From: Thereva unica
Lineage: Eukaryota; Arthropoda; Insecta; Diptera; Therevidae
Direction: 5' to 3'
NCBI GenBank assembly: GCA_949987705.1
Contig: OX465281.1
Location: 8,162,001 to 8,226,000, forward strand
DNA: 64,000 nucleotides
A program made the translations under genes and the position numbers. Shown here in pieces: positions 8,913-20,800 of this stretch (positions are counted from its first letter, which is position 1; each line of letters starts with the position of its first letter). The notes below the pieces were generated by a model that worked only from the letters and a program-made list of their open reading frames with translations, was not told where the DNA came from and did no database searches.

Positions 8913-10577
8913 ATGAGTGTTGTTAGAAAGAATATTGTTTTTAGTGTTTTTGCATTAATTTTTTTACTCGTAAGAAATATGGCCGCATCGGATGAATTTC
9001 GAAAAATTGTGGAAGAAATGAACTTACGAAAAATTCATAGTAAAAATCCTTGTGATGATTTTTATGGTTACGCGTGTGGAAATTTTACTGAAAGTCAATT
9101 GGCGATGAGAAGTAATTTCGATAATAGTTATCGCGAAAATGAATTATTTTCGAAATATTTTCTTTTTGATAAATATGAATTAAATGACTACGAAAAGAAA
9201 GTAAAAGATTTTTATGAATCGTGTACGAAAATTGGTAGTACACACCTTATTGTTGATAGTCTGAGTCTTTCGAAATTGACTGGAGGTTGGCCAATGTACA
9301 ATAAAGACTGGAAACCAGATAATTTCGATGTTTTTGCAGTAATTGAAGAATTTTTGTCTAATGGTTTTGAACGATTATTTACTGTAAAAATTAAGCATTT
9401 ATCACCTGAAACTGATGTTATTATTATTGGAAGTGATCTACCTTGCCATGCCATTGATTACTATGATGATAAACAATGGATACTAAATCGTTTCAATGTA
9501 CAGCATTATATTACAGAAATAATAAAGTTTGAGGAATTTGAGAGTAATATGTGCAAAATTCCTAATGACGGAGAAAAAATGGATAAAGTATCGAATTTCA
9601 AATATCTTGGAGTAGATTGGGAGAAAATACTATCAAAAGTTGCTGATAGAAATATAACAGACGATGTTTTACTAAAGTTGGACAATAAAGTTATTGGAAT
9701 AATTGAATTAATGAAAAAAACTGATCCGAAAATTATGGCTAATTACTTACTTTTTAAAATAATGGAATTTGGTTATGCTTTAATAAAACCAGAATGCACA
9801 AATGGTGTTGAATATTGCTATATAAAAACCCGTCAATATTTTCCAACTGTGATTTTTAATGCTGTTGTAAGACAGCTTAGCGATATTGATAAGGAAAAAT
9901 ATCTCGATCTACTACAATGGGGCGTTGAAGAAATCAAGGGCAACCAAGATAAACTATTACTTTTTACTGATACCGAAGACTTCTTAAATTTAACAGAATA
10001 TTATGGACAATTAAATATAAATAAAAATAATTATTTAGAAAATTTATACCATGTTAACAAATACAACAAGCAGCTAAGACCATTCTCTGATTTATTACAA
10101 CTATCTGCGGTATTGGATAAAGGTAAAAATATTAGTGGAGCAACCATCACATATTTACTATCTGGGTTTGAAATATTAAGACAACTAACTAGTCAAATAA
10201 TGTTATATTCTAAATATGATTGTTTAAAATCACCACCTGATGATTATGTTGATTATTATACAGAACGTTTCGGGTATTTATTCGAGCTAGCTGATCCATT
10301 TATGAGAATTGTTGATGATCAATTGTCTAGTCCAGATGGTAAATATTATAATAGTGATGAGGTGAAAATTCTGAATGAATATGATTTAACATATAAGAAG
10401 CTATTTTTGGAATATAACATGCAGCAGCTTTATTTATTAATGAATTCTGAGACTCCAGCACATTTGGATAACTATTTGTCAATTTATTACAATACGGAGG
10501 TGTTTGCTGAAATCTATAATTGTCCAGTTGGTTCCGCAATGAATCCGGAGAAAAAATGTAAATTAAATGTAGATTAA
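8913..10577 (+). CDS. neprilysin-like (M13 family) secreted protein without catalytic site, copy 2
   Basis: Intronless, 554 residues from the ATG at 8913. The upstream ATG present in the other copies is TTG here (8853), so this copy can only start at MSVVRKNIV, which begins directly with a signal peptide. It carries PCDDFYGYACGNF, LTGGWPM and the C-terminal NCPVGSAMNPEKKC but no HExxH or ExxxD. From about 9129 to 9335 the DNA is identical to copy 1, including silent sites. The next 70 or so codons differ strongly. Likely a secreted, non-catalytic M13 paralogue; function unknown. The frame is fully open with no disabling change. Confidence 0.85.
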   Translation: MSVVRKNIVFSVFALIFLLVRNMAASDEFRKIVEEMNLRKIHSKNPCDDFYGYACGNFTESQLAMRSNFDNSYRENELFSKYFLFDKYELNDYEKKVKDFYESCTKIGSTHLIVDSLSLSKLTGGWPMYNKDWKPDNFDVFAVIEEFLSNGFERLFTVKIKHLSPETDVIIIGSDLPCHAIDYYDDKQWILNRFNVQHYITEIIKFEEFESNMCKIPNDGEKMDKVSNFKYLGVDWEKILSKVADRNITDDVLLKLDNKVIGIIELMKKTDPKIMANYLLFKIMEFGYALIKPECTNGVEYCYIKTRQYFPTVIFNAVVRQLSDIDKEKYLDLLQWGVEEIKGNQDKLLLFTDTEDFLNLTEYYGQLNINKNNYLENLYHVNKYNKQLRPFSDLLQLSAVLDKGKNISGATITYLLSGFEILRQLTSQIMLYSKYDCLKSPPDDYVDYYTERFGYLFELADPFMRIVDDQLSSPDGKYYNSDEVKILNEYDLTYKKLFLEYNMQQLYLLMNSETPAHLDNYLSIYYNTEVFAEIYNCPVGSAMNPEKKCKLNVD

Positions 10578-10628
10578 AACATCAGTTTATGTAGAGAAAA
10601 AAAATTTTAAAATCTATTCCTCGATCGA

Positions 10629-10634
10629 AATAAA
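10629..10634 (+). promoter_or_regulatory. polyadenylation signal of copy 2
   Basis: AATAAA about 50 bases after the stop codon, in the 3' flank shared with the other copies. Confidence 0.6.
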
Positions 10635-12156
10635 TTGAAAATTGTTTATTTTTTAATATATTTTTTTTAGTTGATTTCAGACCATCTTTGAGTATATAGA
10701 CCATGGGTGGCCAACCCAGATGGGTATCACGAGCCACTTTGAAAATGCAACTCAAAGCAGCTTCCTCTGGGATCAAATTGGAAGTGCTTCCAAATCGCGC
10801 TTCAGAAGAGCATTTTGGCAAATTTTCCTGTGCATATGCCTACAAATAAGTTATTTTCAACTTTTTCAAATTTTCTGAATTTCAATTCGTAACATTTTCC
10901 TTTGTTGTGAAATATTCTCTTTTGAAAAATTCCCATTATGAGTTGTGCACTCAGTGAAAGAAGTTAGTTTATCCATGTACATAAACTAATTATGATTTCA
11001 TAAAAAATTTTAATTTTCATTAATTTAGTAAATAAAACGGTAAGTAATCAGCAAAACCTCTTTTCCTGCTCCCAAAGAAACAAAAATGAAAGCTTTACTG
11101 CTTGCAAAATTTAAATCTTCAAAATTGCTTCCCAGGAAGCTAATTAGAAGAAAATTGTACAAAATGCTTCTTCCTAATGACATGCAATGCTAAAAAGTTA
11201 TTGTCAGGAATACGGAAGGGAAGCACTTCCAAGCAACCTAAGCATAGCCTCTTCATGAATCAGTGAATGCTTCTATGTATTTCCTACGGGGCAGATTTTA
11301 TTGGCTATTCGAACACAGCACAACTAATTCCCAATACTTTGCAAATAATACATTCGATGGCAGCCCAGCGGCAAAATATTGAACCTATTCTTGATTGCTT
11401 CCACAGCGTATCCTTTGGATGGTGTTAGGAAGATTTTAGTTTTCTGTTCAACAGACAAATTTTTCTACAAGTAAATGAAAAACGAGCTGTTTGAGCAGGA
11501 AACTTCTCTAACACATTTTTTAGGCGTTCAGTATACTCTTTAATAGCTTTTGAAAAAGCCCCTACAAAAAAGATTCCATTGAGCTTCTCAAGAAGCTGTC
11601 GGGAAGAAAATGCAATGCTTCATCCCAATGGCATACAATTATAAAAAACATATGACGTGGGATACGGACAGGAAGGGATCCTAAGCTTGAAAAGAAGGCT
11701 TCGTCATGTCTTTAAGTAGGCTTCCGTATCCCAGTGAGAAGAAACAAGACATTTTTTATCTAGGTAGGAGAAAGGAATAGATAGAAAATTTTTATACGGC
11801 CGGGAATCGAATCACAAGCCTGTATAATGGTATTCGGTTGGGTTTGAAAACTAGGGTACAGACTTTTTCTTTGATTACTCCGGCAGGGTGCAAGTGAAGC
11901 AAGACTGAATCTTGTGAGGATTCAAAATTTCCCTCCAATTGCTTACACTGTTATAAATTGTGTATCTCAGTGAATGATGATAATATTGTACCACTGAGCT
12001 TATAACAACAGACTTACAACCATTTTCTACCCAGTAGGAAGTTATTGTAATCGGTCCGAAAATCTAAATCGAAATTTTCAACGTATTTTCATGTTTCAAG
12101 GTCCCAATAGCATTTTAAGCAAAAAATTGTCAAGAATTATGTGTGTGTGCGTACCA
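10635..12156. other. intergenic between copies 2 and 3
   Basis: No gene is supported. Segments near 11120-11250 and 11580-11710 resemble each other (AGCTTC, AATGCTTC, GACATGCAATG / GGCATACAAT, GATACGGACAGGAAGG), suggesting an old repeat with about 450-bp spacing. About 12036-12110 is an inverted copy of the repeat at 660-700 and 921-990. Confidence 0.4.
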
Positions 12157-12740
12157 TAAAACCAGCGAACCATAAAAGATATCAACTTCGTTGAGGTGTC
12201 GTTCGAAGCGTATTAACGGAAATATGATCTGAAAAGATTTTCATAAAATTCGGTCGAGACGTTTTTTTGATAAAACGGCTTTTTGTACCTGTCCAATATC
12301 GCGTGAACCAACAATGATACCGACTTCGTTTTGTATGCCGATCGTAGCGTATTACCGAAGTAATACTTTGAAAAGGTTTTGTTAAAATTTGTTCGAGCGG
12401 TTCTTTTGTTTGAACGACAAACGTGATTTGTATACCTGCTCGATATCACGGGCTCCAAGATCGATATCGACTTCGTTTAGGTGCTGATCGAAGCGTATTA
12501 ACGAAAATATTATCTGCAAAAATTTTAATAAAATTCGGCCGAACCATTTTCCTGTTTAAACGACGCTCATGACTTTTGAATCTGGACGATATCGCGTAAA
12601 CCAAATATGATACTGACTTTTTTGAGTTACCGATCGAAGCACATTAACAAAAACATGCTCTGAAGAAAATTTCATAACATTCGGTAAAGGCTTTTTTTGT
12701 TTAAATGGAACGACTTTGGCTAAAGGTCACAAGGACCTTA
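12157..12740. repeat. degenerate tandem repeat, about four units of 136-149 bp
   Basis: Each unit contains, in order, a phrase like ATATCGCGTGAACCA, then GACTTCGTT, then CGATCGAAGCGTATTAACG, then AAAATTCGGTCGA, then GTTTAAACGAC. Successive GACTTCGTT-type motifs lie near 12185, 12321, 12470 and 12614. Units differ by many substitutions, so the array is old. No ORF. Confidence 0.7.
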
Positions 12741-13179
12741 AGTTGATTAGTTTTACTAATAAACTCGTAGAGTGAAGCCCGTTCTAAATCACATTACCTT
12801 TTCTGGTTTCAGCAGAGGGATAGCTTTTTCATCTTGCCGTCATCTGTCAAAATCCTAGTACTCTTTAAAAATAGGCAAAAATTACGTTACCCTTTACAAA
12901 CTCAACGAATTTTTCAAACCACTAATCGTTGTTTTAACTAGCTTCTCTCAGGCACCAGTCTGAAGAAGCAGGTGTAAAAAATTGGAATCTTTCTTACAAT
13001 TAGTTTTACTGTTCAATATAAAAGAACTATCGATTCATAATATTCATCATTCATCATGCTGGGTAGTTGATCGTGTGGACCGAAAGTGTCAAACCCACAA
13101 CCCAACTAGTTTAAATGGTCTACAAAATGGTCTAAAAAAATCAACTAAAAAAAACATTACAAAAAAAAACAATTTCCAT
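12741..13179. other. intergenic
   Basis: Nothing recognisable until the 3' flank of copy 3. The flank from about 13100 resembles the other copies' 3' flanks. Confidence 0.4.
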
Positions 13180-13185
13180 TTTATT
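13180..13185 (-). promoter_or_regulatory. polyadenylation signal of copy 3 overlapping its stop codon
   Basis: On the minus strand GGAATAAAATGG contains AATAAA (13185-13180). Its TAA is also the stop codon of the copy 3 reading frame. Confidence 0.5.
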
Positions 13186-14899
13186 CCGATCGATTGAAGA
13201 ATAGATTATAATATTTAATTTTTAATTCATTTCTACTGTCAGTGTACATCATTTTACATTTTTTCTCCGGATTCATTACGGAACCAACTGGGCAATTATA
13301 AGTTTCAGCAAACACCTCCGAGTTGTAATAGAGTGACAAATAGTTATCCAAAATGTTTGGTGTTTTAACATTAATTGATAAATAAATCTGCTGCATGGTA
13401 TATTCCAAAAATAGCTTCTTATATGTTAAATCGTATTCATTCAGTATTTTCACCTCATCACTATTATAATATTTACCATCTGGACTAGACAATTGATCAT
13501 CAACAATTCTCATAAATGGATTAATTAGCTTGAATAAATATCCGAAACGTTTCATAAGCGTTTCAATATCATACCGATCTTCTCGTGAATATAAACAATA
13601 ATATTTATCCTTTGCAATTCTTTTACTAGTTAGTTGCCCAAATATTTCAAAACCAGTTAGTAAATATGTGCAAGCAGCACTGGTATCTTTACCTTTATCC
13701 AATATCAGAGCTAGTTGTAATAAATCTGAAAATTGTGTTAACTGATTCTCATATTTGTTAACAAGAATTAAATTTTCTAAATAATTATGTTTATTTATTT
13801 TTAAATTTCCATAATATTCTGGTAAATTTAAGAAGGCTTCGGTATCAGTAAAAAGTGATAGTCCCGCCTTTTCATCTTGGTTGCCATACAATTCTTCAAC
13901 ACCCCATTCTAGTATATCGAGATATTTTTGCCTATCAATATCGCTAAGATGTCGTACAACAGCATTAAAAATCACAGATGGAAAATATTTAAGAGTTTTT
14001 GTAAAGCAATATTCAACACGATTTGTGCATACATATGAATTAGGGTTATCATCAAATTCCATTATTTTATAAAGTATGTAATTAGCAATAATTTTCGGAT
14101 CAGTTTTTTTAATTAATTCAATTATTCCAATAACTTTTTTTTTCAACGTTATTAAGACATCGCCTGTTATATTTCTATCAGCAACTTTTGATAGTATTTT
14201 CTCCCAATCTACTCCAAGATATTTGAAATTCGATATTTTATCTGTCTTTTCTCTGTCATCGGGAACTGCCTGAATATCACTCTCAAATTTCTCAAACTCC
14301 TTTATAATTTCTTTAATATTCTGCTCTACATTAAAACGTTTTAGTACACTTTCTTTTTTCTTTACATCAGAGAAAGAATAGGGTGGATCAATACTAATAG
14401 AATCAAATTTATATAAGAATTGCCTTTTTGATATAGAAAAGAAAATTTCAAAATCATACAATTCTTCAATTACTGCAAAAACATCGAAATTATCTGGTTT
14501 CCAGTCTTTATTGTACATTGGCCAACCTCCAGTCAATTTCGAAAGACTCAAATTATCAATAACAAGGCTCGTGCTACCAATTTTCATACACGATTCATAA
14601 AAATCTTTAACTTTCTTTTCGTAGTCATTTAATTCATATTTATCAAAAAGAAAATATTTCGAAAATAATTCATTTTCGCGATAACTATTATCGAAATTAC
14701 TTCTCATCGACAATTGACTTTCAGTAAAATTTCCACACGCGTAGCCATAAAAATCATCACAAGGATTTTTACTATGATTTTTACGTAAGTTCATTTCTTC
14801 CACAATTTTTCGAAATTCATCCGATGCGGCCATATTTCTGACGAGCAAAAAAATTAATATCGAAACACTAAAAACAATATTCTTTCTAACAACACTCAT
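13181..14899 (-). CDS. neprilysin-like (M13 family) secreted protein without catalytic site, copy 3
   Basis: Intronless, 572 residues from the ATG at 14899; an upstream ATG at 14959 would add 20. It starts with the same signal peptide as the others (MSVVRKNIVF...). PCDDFYGYACGNF, LTGGWPM and FAETYNCPVGSVMNPEKKC are present, while the HExxH zinc site is absent. After the KKC that ends the family's normal C terminus it runs on for about 19 residues. In copies 1 and 2 this DNA is 3' untranslated sequence, so the extension is a recent loss of the earlier stop. It lies in opposite orientation to copies 1 and 2, so the cluster includes an inversion. Confidence 0.85.
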   Translation of the reverse strand: MSVVRKNIVFSVSILIFLLVRNMAASDEFRKIVEEMNLRKNHSKNPCDDFYGYACGNFTESQLSMRSNFDNSYRENELFSKYFLFDKYELNDYEKKVKDFYESCMKIGSTSLVIDNLSLSKLTGGWPMYNKDWKPDNFDVFAVIEELYDFEIFFSISKRQFLYKFDSISIDPPYSFSDVKKKESVLKRFNVEQNIKEIIKEFEKFESDIQAVPDDREKTDKISNFKYLGVDWEKILSKVADRNITGDVLITLKKKVIGIIELIKKTDPKIIANYILYKIMEFDDNPNSYVCTNRVEYCFTKTLKYFPSVIFNAVVRHLSDIDRQKYLDILEWGVEELYGNQDEKAGLSLFTDTEAFLNLPEYYGNLKINKHNYLENLILVNKYENQLTQFSDLLQLALILDKGKDTSAACTYLLTGFEIFGQLTSKRIAKDKYYCLYSREDRYDIETLMKRFGYLFKLINPFMRIVDDQLSSPDGKYYNSDEVKILNEYDLTYKKLFLEYTMQQIYLSINVKTPNILDNYLSLYYNSEVFAETYNCPVGSVMNPEKKCKMMYTDSRNELKIKYYNLFFNRSE

Positions 14900-14937
14900 T
14901 TTGCCGTAGGAAATAAGTTTCACGATTGCCGAAAATA

Positions 14938-14974
14938 AACTGAATTTACATTTAAACATGTTCGAGTATTTATA
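14938..14974 (-). promoter_or_regulatory. TATA box and initiator of copy 3
   Basis: On the minus strand TATAAATA (14974-14967) precedes TCAGTT (14943-14938). The initiator A at 14941 is 33 bases from the TATA start, as in copies 1 and 2. Confidence 0.65.
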
Positions 14975-15215
14975 ATAATTTTTTTCTCCCTAAAAAACCT
15001 CTCCTGATAACACTGTGATAAGATTTAAAAAAAAAAAATATTAAATATTTCTAATTACAGAATTTTTATTCATTTTTTACTGCTACTTTTTGTTCATTGC
15101 TATCTGTCATGTTAAATGGTCAAAATATTATGCATTAATATTATATAAATGCCGATTTGTTCTTGGTAAAAAAATATCCTAATCTCAATTCTTCATGGTT
15201 AATGTACGAAAGGCT
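14960..15215 (-). repeat. duplicated upstream block of copy 3
   Basis: Reverse complement of the block at 993-1241, with some indels such as an insertion near 15135-15150. Confidence 0.75.
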
Positions 15216-16618
15216 TTTCTTTTTTTTTAAACGCTCAAAACCCGAATTAATATTGTCAGTAAATCGCTGAAGAGATGGCGTAAAAAAGAAAACAACAAAG
15301 AGTTGTACAAATTTTGTTTGATTAAAAAAAATAGAATTGCTAGAGCAGATCGAATTCGAAGACAATTCTAATTTAAGAAAGAAACCATCATTTTGGGTGT
15401 ATCCATTTTTAGCAAGAAGACAACAATTCGATGTTAACTTTAACTCCGACATTTTGCAACGATAGTTGTCACATTTCTTGAACTTTTACAACTTTATTAA
15501 AACACCATATTTCTTTCCATATATTGCTTACATAAAAATATGACCAAGATTCACCCTGTCCTCACAGACATTAACAGCAATGGCCGATTTCACACAAACG
15601 TACACACGACACGACAAAAATCGTCTGCAATCGTCAATTCTCTTTTCGTGTTCGGTGAAAAATATTGTATAAATTAACTAAACGCTTAAAGTTAATTATT
15701 CTAACCTATACTTATCTATTTAACTTACTGGCCCTCAGTAGGCACTCTAAATTAATCTATATCTTTAATTTAACTTATGACTTTCGGCTAAAACTTATGT
15801 ATTTTTCAAGTGAAACTGCCTTGCTCTCGTCCCGGTGATTTTGAATTGATTCGAGCAGATAGGAGTGAATTTAGAAAACAGAAATGAAAACAAGGAGAGT
15901 TGTACGGAACGAAAGTAATTTATAGCTGTCACAATTCAGAATCGGCAACGACAACAAGGGCAGCCATATGAAACCGAAAATTCCCTTCTCACTCGTTTAC
16001 AAAATAACGAGAAAAAAACAAAAATCCTAAACCAAATTAAACACAACAAAACACAAACCATTTTACATACTACAAACATAATATTTAGTATCCACTCTAT
16101 TTCGTTTAACATTTTGGATTTTAACAACAACAAAGAGTAACTGATAGCGACAGTCATGATAGCAATTAAGTGATGTCATATAAGCAAATTCTACCAAACC
16201 AGCAGGCATTTTAAATTTGTACATAGATGGCGCAGGCAACGGTAAAGTAAAAATGAAGAGTCGGTTATTTAAAAAATTAACATTTTGTATTAACTATTGG
16301 TTTTTTATAAAAGCAGTAAAATGTAGCGAATGACTTAAGCTAACTTAGTCTATTCTACTAACTTAACTCTAGGAAACCTATCTGGGCGGGAGGGCAGCAG
16401 AGTTGAATTTCTATCGGGTGACCCCGGTCCAGGTGACGGGCTTCCACGCGCTTGAGCTGCAAGAAATAAAAATATCTTGTGGAAGCTTTCCCCACTAACC
16501 TAAGACTAAATCTAGATTCATTACAAAGTAAAAACTAGAACTAAATCCTATCTAAGTACTAAGCTAATCTTTTAACACTACCATGCATTCGAAAATATCC
16601 TATAACTTAAATGCCTAA
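15216..16618. other. intergenic, no gene recognised
   Basis: AT-rich sequence with no supported ORF. The part from about 16250 to 16618 lies just 3' of the non-LTR fragment on the minus strand and may be its 3' untranslated region. Confidence 0.35.
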
Positions 16619-17157
16619 CTATGGGGGATCCTCCAGCCACCAGTACAAATTACTGGCATTGGAGGATTCTTTTTTATCTTTTTCTGAGATTCGCGTGCTG
16701 AACCTCAGGAGATCCTGCATCTCTCTACCTTCTTCTATACCAGGCACTCGCTTATCGCATAAATTGCGATACATATGATATAAGAGGGGCAAACCCGAAT
16801 CATCCTGAGCCAATTGTTGTGATTCTAGATAAATAAATGCCCGCGCTCACAAGCTGCTTTGAGGTATTTAGAGTTCGGGTGGAACGCTTACCCGAATAAG
16901 AAGATTGTCGCTCTCCCTCGCTCTAGCAACGTGACGTCGAATCAGCTTGATTATGAAATTGTCGATCCCTCATCACAAAGGATATTGTTGGCGTGAAATT
17001 TTTTTGACGCCCTTAAGCATTGTTTTTCAAAAACCCAAAACTTTTCCATGTAAGTAGGAGATATGTTGAACCATTCAGGACAACTATAAGTTAACATTGG
17101 TCTAACCAAGGCTTGATAGCAGATCACTTCTAGCCTTCTAGTTATCAAACGACTCAA
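16619..17157 (-). pseudogene. 3' end of a dead non-LTR retrotransposon
   Basis: The minus strand at 17157-16951 reads CYQALVRPMLTYSCPEWFNI and then SPTYMEKFWVFEKQCLRAS, the conserved tail after the RT domain in I/jockey-like elements (YkalIRPilTYasPvW). After a break, 16813-16619 continues with LPLLYHMYR, resembling the PviYHxxR near the C terminus of I-like ORF2. A stop and an out-of-frame stretch separate the two parts, and no RT catalytic core is visible. Confidence 0.65.
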
Positions 17158-17856
17158 TGTCCAACCGATTTCTTTTCAGATCAAAATTACCAAGCAGGTG
17201 CCAAACGGTATAGGAGTTATTAAGGTTTAAGTAGTAATTAAACACTAAAATAGAAGGTGGTCTGCCAGACACTTGGCACCGGCACAACCACGGCAGATCT
17301 TTGTTTTCTATTATAAAAATGTTCAAATTTTAATTCGATTGTAGGTTGAAACTCATACTCGATAGGTCAGTTGCGGTCCCAAAACAACAACAAAAAAAGT
17401 AGTCTGCCAAGACATTATCTCGTGTGCTTAATGTGAGTTGGTATGCTCTGTTTTTATCCGCCGGGTCATTACACTGTTAGGTTTATTTATTCTTAAGCCT
17501 ACACTACTCTACTCGCAATGTTGATCGAAGAGGGCTAGAGAATTGTGAAAGCGAGAATTATCCATGTCATCCGTCATCCTACTTTGGAATACTCCTAAGA
17601 CTTCTAAGCACATTATCTCCCAGCGGGAAATGGAGTGCTCCAAGAGCCATCTTTGAGCGCACCAAAAGGAGCTTACAGTGCTCCCGTTCCCATACCAGTT
17701 CCATATTCTTTTTAACATTGCATGTCATTGCGACGGAGCATACGTTTTTATGCTCCCAAAAAGGCGTTGTTGGAGCATTATAAAAAAGCTTTTTAAAAAA
17801 AAATATTCATGGGCGCCTGTGGGTATGTGAACCGGTATCGAAAGGCTTTTATTTTC
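17158..17856. other. unique-looking spacer before the satellite
   Basis: No gene or repeat recognised. The last 40 bases (CGAAAGGCTTTTATTTTC) lead straight into the first satellite units with no inverted counterpart at the far side (32616). Confidence 0.4.
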
Positions 17857-20800
17857 AAAACATAAACATAAAACATAAAACATAAAACATAAAACATAAA
17901 ACATAAACATAAAACATAAAACATAAAACATAAAACATAAAACATAAAACATAAAACATAAAACATAAAACATAAAACATAAAACATAAAACATAAAACA
18001 TAAAACATAAAACATAAAACATAAAACATAAAACATAAAACATAAAAACATAAAACATAAAACATAAAACATAAAACATAAAACATAAAACATAAAACAT
18101 AAAACATAAAACATAAAACATAAAACATAAAACATAAACATAAAACATAAAACATAAAACATAAAACATAAAACATAAAACATAAAACATAAAACATAAA
18201 ACATAAAACATAAAAACATAAAACATAAAACATAAAACATAAAACATAAAACATAAAATAAAACATAAACATAAAACATAAAAACATAAAACATAAAACA
18301 TAAAACATAAAACATAAAACATAAAACATAAAACATAAAACATAAAACATAAAACAAAAACATAAAACATAAAACATAAAACATAAAACATAAAACATAA
18401 AACATAAAAACATAAAACATAAAACATAAACATAAAACATAAACATAAAACATAAAACATAACATAAACATAAAACATAAAACATAAAACATAAAACATA
18501 AAACATAAAACATAAAACATAAACATAAAACATAAAACATAAAACATAAAACATAAAACATAAAACATAAAACATAAAACATAAAAACATAAAACATAAA
18601 ACATAAAACATAAAACATAAAACATAAAACATAAAACATAAAACATAAAACATAAAACATAAACATAAAACATAAAACATAAAACATAAAACATAAAACA
18701 TAAAACATAAAACATAAAACATAAAACATAAAACATAAAACATAAAACATAAAACATAAAACATAAAACATAAAACATAAACATAAAACATAAAACATAA
18801 AACATAAACATAAAACATAAAACATAAACATAAAACATAAAACATAAAACATAAAACATAAAACATAAAACATAAAACATAAAACATAAAACATAAAACA
18901 TAAAACATAAACATAAAACATAAACATAAAACATAAAACATAAAACATAAAACATAAAACATAAAACATAAAACATAAAACATAAAACATAAAACATAAA
19001 ACATAAAACATAAAACATAAAAAAAAAACATAAAACATAAAACATAAAACATAAAACATAAAACATAAAACATAAAACATAAAACATAAAAACATAAAAC
19101 ATAAAACATAAAACATAAACATAAAACATAAAACATAAAACATAAAACATAAAACATAAAACATAAAACATAAAAACATAAAACATAAAACATAAAACAT
19201 AAAACATAAAACATAAAAACATAAAACATAAAACATAAAACATAAAACATAAAACATAAAACATAAACATAAAACATAAAACATAAAACATAAAACATAA
19301 AACATAAAACATAAAACATAAAACATAAAACATAAAAACATAAAACATAAAACATAAAACATAAAACATAAAACATAAAACATAAAACATAAAACATAAA
19401 ACATAAAACATAAAACATAAAACATAAACATAAAACATAAAACATAAAACATAAAACATAAAACATAAAACATAAAACATAAAACATAAAACATAAAACA
19501 TAAAACATAAAACATAAAACATAAAACATAAAACATAAAACATAAAACATAAAACATAAAACATAAAACATAAAACATAAAACATAAAACAAATATAAAA
19601 CATAAAACATAAAACATAAAACATAAAACATAAAACATAAAACATAAAACATAAAACATAAAACATAAAACATAAAACATAAAACATAAAACATAAAACA
19701 TAAAACATAAAACATAAAACATAAACATAAAACATAAAACATAAAACATAAAACATAAAACATAAAACATAAAACATAAAACATAAAACATAAAACATAA
19801 AACATAAAACATAAAACATAAAACATAAAACATAAAACATAAAACATAAAACATAAAACATAAAACATAAAACATAAAACATAAAACATAAAACATAAAA
19901 CATAAAACATAAAACATAAAACATAAAACATAAAACATAAAACATAAAACATAAAACATAAAACATAAAACATAAAACATAAAACATAAAACATAAAACA
20001 TAAAACATAAAACATAAAACATAAAACATAAAACATAAAACATAAAACATAAAACATAAAACATAAAACATAAAACATAAAACATAAAACATAAAACATA
20101 AAACATAAAACATAAACATAAAACATAAAACATAAAACATAAAACATAAACATAAAACATAAAACATAAAACATAAAACATAAAACATAAAACATAAAAC
20201 ATAAAACATAAAACATAAAACATAAAACATAAAACATAAAACATAAAACATAAAACATAAAACATAAAACATAAAACATAAAACATAAAACATAAAACAT
20301 AAAACATAAAACATAAAACATAAAACATAAAACATAAAACATAAAACATAAAACATAAAACATAAAACATAAAACATAAAACATAAAACATAAAACATAA
20401 AACATAAAACATAAAACATAAAACATAAAACATAAAACATAAAACATAAAACATAAAACATAAAACATAAAACATAAAACATAAAACATAAAACATAAAA
20501 CATAAAACATAAAACATAAAACATAAAACATAAAACATAAAACATAAAACATAAAACATAAAACATAAAACATAAAACATAAAACATAAAACATAAAACA
20601 TAAAACATAAAACATAAAACATAAAACATAAAACATAAAACATAAAACATAAAACATAAAACATAAAACATAAAACATAAAACATAAAACATAAAACATA
20701 AAACATAAAACATAAAACATAAAACATAAAACATAAAACATAAAACATAAAACATAAAACATAAAACATAAAACATAAAACATAAAACATAAAACATAAA

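Noticed and set aside
15141..15452. 103-codon minus-strand ORF
   Set aside because: It begins upstream of and overlaps the copied promoter block of neprilysin-like copy 3. Low-complexity composition, no family.
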